From positions 124,001 to 188,000 of the forward strand of contig NZ_PPHG01000025.1 of assembly GCF_002904295.1 (NCBI RefSeq): DNA of 64,000 nt. Reading direction: 5' to 3'. A model generated the notes under the pieces. The model did no database searches and was not told the DNA's origin. It saw only the letters and a program-made list of their open reading frames with translations. This stretch comes from Amycolatopsis sp. CA-128772. GTDB lineage: Bacteria; Actinomycetota; Actinomycetes; Mycobacteriales; Pseudonocardiaceae. The position numbers and the translations under genes were made by a program. Of the stretch, positions 38,822 through 49,100 are shown one piece after another (positions within the stretch are counted from its first letter, which is position 1; the number at the start of each line of letters is the position of its first letter).

Positions 38822-41800
38822 ATGACCGGCGAAGACAAGCTTCGCGACTACCTGAAGCGGGCGACGGTCGAGCTCGCGGGCGCGCGCCGCCGGCTGGCCG
38901 AGTACGAGGCGCGCGAGAGCGAGCCCATCGCCGTGATCGGCATGTCCTGCCGGTTCCCCGGCGCGCCGGACGTCGGCGCGTACTGGAAGCTCCTTCGCGA
39001 GGGCCGGGCCGCCGAGGTCGGCGACGTCCCGGACGGCCGGTTCGGCCACGTGCCCGGCACCACCGGCCGCCGCGGCGCGTTCCTGTCCGGAGTGGACGGC
39101 TGGGACGCCGGGTTCTTCGGCTACGCCCCGCAGGAGGCGCTGCGGATGGACCCGCAGCAGCGGCTGCTGATGGAGCTGGCGTGGGAGGCGATGGACGACG
39201 CGGGCACCCCGGCGCCGCGGCTGCGCGGCAGCCGCACCGGCGTGCTGCTCGGGTTTTCCGACGCGTTCCAGTACGGCCAGGTGGAGGCGGAACGCGAAGG
39301 CACCGGCGTGTACGCGGACCCGTACATGGGCCAGGGCAGCCTCGCCAGCGTCGTCGCCGGACGGCTGGCCTACCACTTCGACCTGCGCGGGCCGGCGTTC
39401 TCGCTGGACACGGCGTGTTCGTCGACGCTGGTCGCGGTGCACCTCGCGGCCCGCGCGCTGCGGGCCGGCGAGTGTGACTACGCGCTGGCGGGCGGCGGGT
39501 TCCTGGCGTTGCACCCGTTCCTGTACGTCTACAGCAGCCGCAACGCGCTGCTGTCGCCGACCGACCGCTGCCACACGTTCGACACGAGCGCGGACGGCTA
39601 CATGATGGGCGAGGGCGGCGGGATGGTGGTGCTGGCCCGCCTGTCCGACGCGCTGCGCGACGGCCACCGCATCCGCGCGGTGATCCGCGGCTCGGCGGTC
39701 AACCAGGACGGCCGCAGCAACGGCCTGACGGCACCGAACCGCAGCGCCCAGGTCGACGTGATCCGCCGCGCCCTTTCCGACGCCGGCGCCGCCCCGGCCG
39801 ACGTCGACTTCCTGGAGGCACACGGTTCGGGCACGCCGCTCGGCGACGAGATCGAGCTGGGCGCGCTGAGCGACGTGTTCGGCGAACGCCCGGTCTCCCG
39901 GCCGCTCACGGTCGGAGCCGTGAAGACCAACATCGGCCACACCCACACCGCGGCGGGGATCGCCGGGCTGATCAAGACGGTGCTCGTGCTGGAGAACGGC
40001 GAAGTGCCGCCGAACCTGCACATGACCGACCCGGCGGAGCAGGTGCTGGCGAACTCGGCCGTGCGGCCGTCGACCGGGCTGGCTCCCCTGCCGGAGTGCG
40101 GCCGCCCGGCGGTGGCGGGCGTGAGTTCGTTCGGCTGGTCGGGCACGAACGCCCACCTGGTGCTGGAAGCCGCGCCTTCCGAGGTGCGAGCGGAGCCTGA
40201 GGCGGTCGCCGAGCTGATCCCGGTCTCGGCCGCGTCGGCGGCCGCGCTGCGCGCGCAGCTGACGAGGCTCGGCGAGAGCACCGATGTGCCGCTGGCCGAC
40301 CTCGCCCACACCCTCCGCGAAGGCCGCGCCCACCTCGACCACCGCCGGGCCGTCGTCGCCACCGGTCTCGGCGACGCCGCCCGGCAGCTCACCGCCGCCG
40401 CGCAGCGCCCCGGCGTCCACCGCAAGCCCGGGAAGCCGAAGGTCGCCTTCCTGCTCCCCGGCGTCGGGGACCAGTACCGCGGCCTGGCCACCCAGCTCTA
40501 CCGCGACGAGCCCGTCTTCGCCCAGGCCATCGACGAGTGCTGCACCATCGCCGCCGGCCGGTGCGGGATCGACCTGCGGGCCGCGTTCTTCGCCGAACCG
40601 CGAGCCACCGAAGCAGCGTTCTTCGGCAGCAGCCCGGAAGACGAACTCCTCGACCGCGCCGAAGTCGCCCACCCGTTCCTCTTCGCCGTCGAGTACGCCC
40701 TCGCCCGGCTCCTCGCCGACCGCGGTGTCCAGCCGGACCTGCTCGTCGGGTACAGCCTCGGCGAGTACGTCGCCGCCTGTCTCGCCGGGGTCTTCACCCT
40801 GGCCGACGCGCTGTACGTCGTCACCGGGCGGGCCCGGCTGATCGGGCGCGCGCCCGCCGGGCGGATGCTCGCCGTCGCCGCCTCCGCCGACCAGGTCGCC
40901 GAGGCGCTCAAGGACACCAGGACGGACGTCGCCGCGCTCAACGGCCCGCAGATGACCGTCCTCAGTGGATCGCCGGAGGACGTCGAAGCGGCAGCCGGGC
41001 ACCTGAAAGCCGCCGGGCTGGCCGCCCGGACCCTGCGCTCGGCGCACCCGTTCCACTCCACCCTCCTGGAACCCGCGCGCGCGGAACTGGCCGAGCTGGT
41101 CGCCTCCGTGCCCCGGCAGGCGCCGCGGATCCCGCTCGTTTCGAACACCACCGGCACCGTCCTCACCGACGACGAAGCGATCGATCCGCAGTACTGGGCC
41201 GGCCACCTCTGCCGGCCGGTGCGGTTCGCCGACGGTGTCCGGCACTGCGCGAGCGAGGACGTCGACGGCTACGTCGAGCTCGGCCCCGGCCAGACTCTGG
41301 GCGGCCTCGTCCGCCAGAACCAGCCCGACGCCCGCCCCGCCGTGTTCGGCACCCTCCCCGCGCCCTGGCCCGTCGAAAACCGGCCCGCCGAAGGCCTCGC
41401 GCTCCTGGAAACCCTCGCGCGGCTGTGGGAGCTCGGCGTCGACGTCAAGGTGGGGCAGAACGGCGGCCGCACCGTCAGCCTCCCCGGCTACCCCTTCCAG
41501 CGCACGAAGTTCTGGCCCCAGGCGACCGCCACCCACGCCGGGCCGGTCGAGGAAGCCGGCCGGCTCTACGTCCCGGTCTGGCGGCTCGACCCCACCCGGC
41601 CCACGACCGGCCCGCAGGGCTCGCTGATCACCACGAACGGCGACCTCGCCGCGCTGGCCGCGAAGGCGGGGATGACCGTCGGCACCGACCCGGCGAAGCT
41701 GCCGCAGCCGGTGCACGTCGTCCACGACGGCGGCTTCGACGAGCTCCTGCGGACCGTCCAGGCCCTGGACGGCCACGACGTCCGGCTCCTGACCGTCACC

Positions 41801-43153
41801 ACCGGCGCGGCCGAGATCACCGGCGGCGACCTGACCGACCCGGACGCCGCCCGGGTGCACGGCCTCGGCCGCGGCGTCCGCGCCGAGTACCCCGGCCTGC
41901 GGTGGCGCGGCGTCGACGTCGAACCCGGCACCCCGGCCCAGCACCTCCTCGACGAACTCGCCCGGCCGTGGACCGGCGACCCCGCCACCGAACCGGTGCT
42001 CGCCGGCTGGCGCGGCGGACGCCGCCGGCTCCAGGAATACACCGAGATCACGCTCGACGACGTCACGCCGGACTGGGGCGGCACGCACGTGATCACCGGC
42101 GGCACCCGCGGCCTCGGCATGATCGTCGCGAAGCACCTCGCCCGCCACGGAGCCCGCCAGCTCGCCCTCGTCAGCCGCTCCGGCGAGGCGGCCCCAGCCG
42201 ACCTCGCCGAGCTGCACGGAGCCGAGGTGCTGGTGCTCCGAGCCGACGCGGGCGACCCCGAGCAGCTGGCCAATGCCCTGCAGGAAGCCAAAACGCGGTT
42301 CGGCGAGCTCGACTCCGTCGTGCACGCCGCGGGCCTGCCGGGCGGCGGTCTCGCGCAGCGCCGGACCGCCGAAGACATGCACCACACGCTCGCCCCGAAG
42401 GTCGACGCGGTCCGCCCGCTCCTCGACGCCCGGCCCCGGCGCCTGGTCCTGTTCTCCTCGATCGTCACGGTCGTCGGCGGCATCGGCGAAGCCGACTACT
42501 GCGCGGCCAACAGCGTCCTCGACGCCCACGGCGCCGCACTGTCCACGGCGGACACCCAGGTGGTCACCGTCGCGTGGGGACACTGGCAGCACGACTCCTG
42601 GGCCGACGAGGCCACCGGCGAGGCCCGCCTCGCCTACCGCCGCCGCTACGGCTTCACCGCCGAAGCCGGCTGCGCCGTCCTGGACAAGCTCGCCGGTCAC
42701 GGCGTCCGCGGCACGGTCGTCGCGCTGCGCCAGGACCTGCCCACGGCCCGCCGCGAGCTGGCCGCCCTCAACGACCTCGGCGGGCTGCTCGAAGCCGCGC
42801 CGGCGCCGAAATCGCGGTACCCGCGGCCGCCGTTGCGGACCGAGTACGCCGCCCCGCGCGGCGAGCTCGAGACGGACATCGCCGGCGTCTGGGGCGAATT
42901 CCTCGGCATCGACGCGGTGGGCGCGCACGACCCGTTCTTCGACCTCGGCGGCAACTCGCTGGTCGGCATGGCCATGGTGGCGGCGCTCGAGAAGCGCCTC
43001 GGCCGCCGGATCGCGCCGGCTGTGCTTTTCGGCCACCCCACCGTGGCCGCCTTCGCCGCCGCCCTGACCGACACCGACTCCGCCGCCCCGCGGGCGGCCA
43101 CCACCGGATCCGCGCGGGGCCAGCGCCGCCGCCTGGCCGGCACCCGGAAATGA
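38822..43153 (+). CDS. Type I PKS B: KS-AT-KR-ACP (module 2)
   Basis: A 1443-residue single-module PKS. An N-terminal coiled coil (KLRDYLKRATVELAGARRRL) is a docking helix for PKS A. KS Cys199 lies in LDTACSSTLVAV, with EAHGSGT and TNIGHTHT. The AT has GYSLGEY (Ser645), Tyr replacing the usual His beside the nucleophile, and AHPFHS (741-746), close to the malonyl-type HAFH. The KR has TGGTRGLG near 1090, FSSIVTVVGG and Tyr1226-x3-Asn (YCAAN), so it should reduce; it lacks the LDD motif. ACP Ser1379 is in LGGNSL, a form common in NRPS-linked PKS. RBS AGGGG precedes the ATG. The stop overlaps the next start by four bases (ATGA), indicating translational coupling. No C-terminal docking segment like that of PKS A is evident; the end is a basic tail (SARGQRRRLAGTRK). 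Confidence 0.93.
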   Translation: MTGEDKLRDYLKRATVELAGARRRLAEYEARESEPIAVIGMSCRFPGAPDVGAYWKLLREGRAAEVGDVPDGRFGHVPGTTGRRGAFLSGVDGWDAGFFGYAPQEALRMDPQQRLLMELAWEAMDDAGTPAPRLRGSRTGVLLGFSDAFQYGQVEAEREGTGVYADPYMGQGSLASVVAGRLAYHFDLRGPAFSLDTACSSTLVAVHLAARALRAGECDYALAGGGFLALHPFLYVYSSRNALLSPTDRCHTFDTSADGYMMGEGGGMVVLARLSDALRDGHRIRAVIRGSAVNQDGRSNGLTAPNRSAQVDVIRRALSDAGAAPADVDFLEAHGSGTPLGDEIELGALSDVFGERPVSRPLTVGAVKTNIGHTHTAAGIAGLIKTVLVLENGEVPPNLHMTDPAEQVLANSAVRPSTGLAPLPECGRPAVAGVSSFGWSGTNAHLVLEAAPSEVRAEPEAVAELIPVSAASAAALRAQLTRLGESTDVPLADLAHTLREGRAHLDHRRAVVATGLGDAARQLTAAAQRPGVHRKPGKPKVAFLLPGVGDQYRGLATQLYRDEPVFAQAIDECCTIAAGRCGIDLRAAFFAEPRATEAAFFGSSPEDELLDRAEVAHPFLFAVEYALARLLADRGVQPDLLVGYSLGEYVAACLAGVFTLADALYVVTGRARLIGRAPAGRMLAVAASADQVAEALKDTRTDVAALNGPQMTVLSGSPEDVEAAAGHLKAAGLAARTLRSAHPFHSTLLEPARAELAELVASVPRQAPRIPLVSNTTGTVLTDDEAIDPQYWAGHLCRPVRFADGVRHCASEDVDGYVELGPGQTLGGLVRQNQPDARPAVFGTLPAPWPVENRPAEGLALLETLARLWELGVDVKVGQNGGRTVSLPGYPFQRTKFWPQATATHAGPVEEAGRLYVPVWRLDPTRPTTGPQGSLITTNGDLAALAAKAGMTVGTDPAKLPQPVHVVHDGGFDELLRTVQALDGHDVRLLTVTTGAAEITGGDLTDPDAARVHGLGRGVRAEYPGLRWRGVDVEPGTPAQHLLDELARPWTGDPATEPVLAGWRGGRRRLQEYTEITLDDVTPDWGGTHVITGGTRGLGMIVAKHLARHGARQLALVSRSGEAAPADLAELHGAEVLVLRADAGDPEQLANALQEAKTRFGELDSVVHAAGLPGGGLAQRRTAEDMHHTLAPKVDAVRPLLDARPRRLVLFSSIVTVVGGIGEADYCAANSVLDAHGAALSTADTQVVTVAWGHWQHDSWADEATGEARLAYRRRYGFTAEAGCAVLDKLAGHGVRGTVVALRQDLPTARRELAALNDLGGLLEAAPAPKSRYPRPPLRTEYAAPRGELETDIAGVWGEFLGIDAVGAHDPFFDLGGNSLVGMAMVAALEKRLGRRIAPAVLFGHPTVAAFAAALTDTDSAAPRAATTGSARGQRRRLAGTRK

Positions 43154-46100
43154 GGGACACCGTGACCGACACCAGCATCTCCCCCACGGACATCGCCGTG
43201 GTCGGCATGGCCGGCCGCTTCCCCGGCGCCGACGACGTCGGCGCGCTTTGGGAGACCGTGCGCGCCGGCCGCTCCGGCATCACCCGCTTCACCGACGAGG
43301 AGCTCCTGGCCGCGGGCGTCCCCGCCGACCGGCTCGGCGACCCGGCCTACGTCAAGGCGGGCGCCGTCGTGCGCGGGGTCGAGGACTTCGACGCGGGCTT
43401 CTTCGGGATCAACCCGAAGGAGGCCCAGATCCTCGACCCGCAGCACCGGCTGTTCCTGGAGCACAGCCAGCACGCGCTGGAGGACGCGGCCTGCGACCCG
43501 GCGCGGTTCGACGGCGCGATCGGCGTGTTCGCCGGCTGCGCGTGGAGCACCTACCTGACCCACAACCTCACCCCGGCCGACGCCGCGCGCGAGATGGGCG
43601 AGATCGCCCTCGCGCTCGGCAACGACAAGGACACCCTGGCCACCCGCGTGTCGCACACGCTCGGCCTGTCCGGGCCCGCGTTCAGCGTGCAGAGCGCGTG
43701 CTCGACATCGCTGGTCGCGGTGTGCGTCGCGGCGAGCAGCCTGGCGAACTTCGAATGCGACGTCGCCCTCGCCGGTGGCGTGTCGATCGGCGTCCCGCAC
43801 CGCGTCGGCTACCTCTACCAGCAGGGCGGCATCGCGCCGCCGGACGGCGAGTGCCGCGCGTTCGACGCCGCGGGTCTCGGTGCCCCGCTCGGCGGCGGCG
43901 TCGGCGTGGTCGCGCTGCGCCGGCTGGAGGACGCGCTCGCCGACGGCGACCGGGTGTACGCGGTGCTGCGCGGCTGGGCGGTCAACAACGACGCCGGCCG
44001 CAAGGTCGGCTTCACCGCCCCCGGTGTCGAAGGCCAGGCCACGGTGATCGCCGAGGCGCTCGCCGCGGCCGGGCTGGAGCCCGCGGACATCGGGTACGTC
44101 GAGGCGCACGGCACGGGCACCGCGCTCGGCGACGCCGCCGAGCTCGCCGCGCTGCAGCAGGTCTTCGCGGGCCAGTCGCTGCGGATCGGCTCGGTGAAGA
44201 CCAACGTCGGGCACCTCGACCGCGCCGCCGGCGTGACCAACCTGATCAAGGCTGCCCTTTCCCTGCACCACGAGGAGATCCCGCCGACACGCAACCTCGG
44301 CACGCCCAACCCGCAGCTCACCGCGGGCGACGCCGAGCTGACCGTGGTCACCGAGCGCACGCCGTGGCCGCGCACGGACACCCCCCGCCGCGCCGGCGTC
44401 AGCGCGTTCGGCATCGGCGGCACCAACGCCCACGTCGTGCTGGAGGAGGCGCCCCTTCTGGTGCCCACCGTCGCGGCGGGCCCGGAGCTGCTGGTGTGGT
44501 CGGCCCGCTCGGCCGCCGCCGCCGACGCGGCCACCGCCAACCTGGCCGCCCACCTCGAAACCTCCGGCGACGCGCTCGCCGACGTCGCCCACACGCTCCA
44601 AAGCGGACGGACGACGTTCGGGCACCGGCGGGTGCTGGTCGCCGGTTCCGCGGCCGAGGCGGCGCAAGCGCTGCGCGAGGGCGCGGTGTCCTCGTCGAGC
44701 GACGCCGGCACCGCCCGCCGCGTCGGGTTCCTGATCGCGGGCACCGGCGAGCAGTACCCGGGCCTGGCCGCCGAGCTGTACGAGACGGCGCCGGTGTTCC
44801 GGGCCGAGCTGGACCGCTGCCGCGCGCTGCTGGACCCGTCCGTGCTGGACGAGATGCTCGGCGAGCGCGAAGGCTCGGGTGGGCTGGCCGCGCTGCTGGG
44901 CCGCGCGGCCGGCACGGACCGCCCGGGCGACCGCACCGAGGTCCTGCACCCGGCGCTGTTCGCCGTCGAGTACGCGCTGGCCCAGCTCGTGCGCTCGTGG
45001 GGCGTCGAGCCGAGCGTCCTGGTCGGCTACAGCCTCGGCGAGTACGTGGCCGCGTGCCTGGCCGGGGTGCTCACCCTCGAAGACGCCCTCAAGCTGGTGG
45101 CACACCGCGCGAAGCTGATCGCCGCCCTGCCCGGCGGGGCGATGGCGGCCGTGCCGCTGCCCGCCGGCGACGTGCGCGCCCGGATCGCGGGCACGGGCCT
45201 GGACATCGCCGCGCTCAACGGCCCGCAGCTGACCGTCGTGTCCGGCACGCCGGAGGCGATCGAGGCCCTCCGCGTGTCGCTCGCCGACATCCCGTGCCGC
45301 CCCCTGGCCACCACGCACGCCTTCCACTCCCGGGAGCTCGCCGGCCTGCGCGACGAGCTGACCGCGTGGGTCGCCGCGAACGTCACCCTCTCCGCGCCCG
45401 CCATCCCCTACGTCTCGAACGTGACCGGTGAGCTGGTCACCGAGGCACCCGACGCGGCGTACTGGGCCGAGCACATGTGCGCGCCCGTCCGGTTCGACGA
45501 CGCGCTGGCCACCCTGCTGGCCGACGAGGACACGGTCCTGCTGGAGCTCGGGCCGGGCCGCTCGCTGGGCGCGATGGTCCGCGGGCACCGGGCGTGCCCG
45601 CCGAAGCGCTGGGCCTCGGTGATCCCGACCCTGCCCGGCGCCGACGACCCGGTCCCCGCCACCACGGCGCTGGCCGAAGCGGCCGGACGCCTGTGGCTGG
45701 CCGGCGTCGACCTCGACTGGACCGGCGTCCGCGGCGGCCGCGACGCCCGGCGGGTGGGCCTGCCGGGGTACCCGTTCCAGCGATCGCGCTACTGGATCGA
45801 CGCGCCGGGCACGGTCACCCCGGAGGTCCCGCGGCTCGCCGCCGAGCCGGACGAGCACGTCCGGCTGCTGACCCCGTCCTGGCGCCCCGCGTCCGCGCCG
45901 CCCGGTGGCACGACGGGCCGGGTGGCGATCCTGCCGGATTCTTCGGGGGTGGCGGCGGCGCTCACCGCGCTGCTCGGTGACGTGGCCGCCCCGGGCGAGG
46001 CCGACACGGTGGTCGACCTGTCGGTGCTCGACCTGGATGACGACGTGGCGGCGGTGCACGCGGTGTCCCGCACCCTCGCCACCGCAGCCGGGGACGGCTC

Positions 46101-49100
46101 GCGGGCGGTCCGGGTCCTGGTCGCCACCCGTGCGGGCCAGGCGGCCGGGGCCGGCCGGGTGCGCCCGGCGCAGGCGGCCGTGGCCGTGCTGCCGGTCGTC
46201 GCGAACCAGGAATACCTGAACCTGGACGCCGGCACCGTCGACCTCGACGCCACCCACACCCCCGCCGAAGCCGCTGCCGTGCTGGCCGCCGAGCTGCGCT
46301 CCCCCGGCACGCCGCTGGTGGCCTACCGCGGCGACGAGCGGCTCGTCCCCGAATACCGCCCGGCCGGACCCGCGGCCCCGCCCGCGATCCGCAAGGGCGG
46401 CAGCTACCTCATCACCGGCGGTCTGAGCGGCGTCGGGCTCACCGTCGCCGAACACCTCGTCACCCGCGGCGCCCGCCGCCTGGTGCTCGCCGGCCGCAGC
46501 GGCGGCACCGACGCCGCCGTGGCGCGGCTGCGCGCGCTGGGCGCCGACGTGCACACCCCTCGCGTGGACGTCGGCGACCCGGCCGCGGTGCGGGAGCTGC
46601 TCACCGAGCGCTTCGACGGCATCGTGCACGCGGCCGCGGACTCCGATCCGGCCGGCTTCCGCCCGCTGTCCGAAATGGACGAAGTGAGCATCGCACGGCA
46701 CTTCGCCGCGAAGGTCGGGGGCGCGCGGGTACTGGGCGCGGCCCTGGCCGAGCTGCCCGCTGCGGACCGTCCCGAATGGACACTGCTGTTCTCCTCGACG
46801 TCGGCACTGCTCGGCGGAGTCACCTTCGGCAGCTACGCCGCCGCCAACGCGGCGCTGCTGGCCGAGGCCCACGGCCGTCCCGGCTGGATCGCCGCGGCCT
46901 GGGACACCTGGCCGGGCACGCTGGAGCGGCTCGACGGGCGGCTGGGTGCGTCGATGGCCCGGCACGCCATGACCCGGACGCAGGCCCTGACGGCGTTCGA
47001 CCACCTCACCGCGCACGCCGGCCCGGCCGTGGTCGTGGCCGCGGGCGGGCTGGACGAGCGCCTCCCCGGCGCCGCGCCGGTGCCCGTCACCACGACGGCG
47101 GACCGGTTCCCGCGGCCCGACCTGCCCCAGCCGTACACCCCGCCGATGACGGCCACCGAACGCGGCCTCGCCGAGGTCTGGTCGGCCGTGCTGGGCGTGG
47201 AACCGGTCGGCACCCGGGACAACTTCTTCGACCTCAACGGCAACTCGCTGCTCGCCCTGCAGATGCTCGCCCTGGTCAAGGAACGCTTCGGGGTCGCGAT
47301 CCCGACCGTCACGCTGTTCGAGCTGCCGACCGTCCAAGCCCTCGCCGCCACCCTCGACGAACAAGCCCCGGCGAAGGCCGTGACCCCGGCCGCGCCGGTC
47401 GTCGTCGCCGATCCGGAGGACGACGAGCTGGACCGGCACATCGCCATCGTCGGCATGGCCGGCCGGTTCCCCGGCGCGGGCACGGTCGACGAGTTCTGGC
47501 GCAACCTGTGCGACGGCGTCGAGTCGATCACCTTCTTCGGCCCCGACGAGCTGATCGCCGCCGGGGTCGACCCCGCGCAGGTCCGCGACCCGGCGTACGT
47601 GCCGGCGCGGCCGGTGCTCGACGACGTCACCGGCTTCGACGCCGCGTTCTTCGGCCTCAGCCCGCGGATGGCCGCGCTGACCGACCCGCAGCAGCGCCTG
47701 TTCCTGGAAGTTTGCTGGGAAGCTTTGGAGGGGGCGGGGTACGCGAAGCCCGGCGAACGCGGCCGGGTCGGCGTGTTCGGCGGCTGCAACCTCTCGACGT
47801 ACCTGCTCGGCATCGCCGGGCAGTTCACCTCCGACGCCGACGCCAGCATCTACGAGCTGGTGATGGGCAACGACAAGGACGCGCTCACCACCACCGTGTC
47901 CTACCTGTTCGACCTGCGCGGCCCGAGCATGGCGGTGCAGACGTTCTGCTCGACGTCGCTGGTCGCGGTGCACACCGCGATGCGCAGCCTGCGGGCCGGC
48001 GACTGCGAGATGGCGCTGGCCGGCGGCGTCTCGGTCCGCGTGCCCGACCGGATCGGGCACCTGCACTCCCCCGGCGGCCAGGAGTCGCCGGACGGGCACG
48101 TGCGCACCTTCGACGCCCAGGCCCACGGCAGCATGTTCGGCGACGGCGCCACCGTCGTCGTGCTCAAGAAGCTCGGCGCGGCCCTGCGCGACGGCGACCA
48201 CATCTGGTCGGTGATCCGCGGCTCGGCGATGAACAACGACGGTGCCCTCAAGGTCGGCTACACCGCGCCGAGCGTGGGCGGGCAGTCGCGGGTGATCGCC
48301 GACGCCATGGCCGACGCCCGGGTTGCGGCCGAAGACGTCGGGTACGTCGAGGCCCACGGCACCGCGACCGAGCTGGGCGACCCGATCGAGGTCGCCGCCC
48401 TGACCCGGGCATTCGGGGACACGGCCGAGAAGCAGTACTGCGCGCTGGGTTCGGTGAAGCCGAACGTCGGGCACCTCGACCGCGCCGCGGGCACGGCCGG
48501 GCTGATCAAGGCGTCCCTGGTCGTCCGCGAGGGGCTGATCCCGCCGACGCTGCACTACACCGCGCCGAACCCGGAGATCGACTTCGCGCACAGCCCGTTC
48601 CGGGTGGCCGCCGAGCTCGCGCCGTGGAACACCGACGGCGGCCGTCCCCGGATCGCCGGGCTCAACTCGCTGGGCATGGGAGGCACCAACGTGCACGTCG
48701 TCGTCGAACAGCCGCCCGACCGGCCCGCCCTGCCCCCGGGCGACCCGGACACCGAACGCCGTTACCAGGTGCTGCCGGTCTCGGCCCGCACGGCGGACGC
48801 GGCCGACGCCGCGGCCCGGCGGCTCGGCGAGCACCTGGCCGGAAATCCGGACGCACGGCTCGCCGACGTCGCGTTCACTCTGCAGGAGGGCCGCAAGACG
48901 TTCGAGCACCGGCGGGTCGTCGTGGCGTCCGATGTGGACAGCGCGGCCGCCACGCTGACCGGCGCGCCCGCCGCCCGGGTGGAGCCGGTGCAGGACCGGC
49001 CGGTGGCGTTCCTCTTCGCCGGCGTCGGCGAGCAGTACCCCGGCCTGGTCGGCGAGCTGTACCGGCGCGAGCCGGTGTTCCGCGCCCACCTCGACGAATG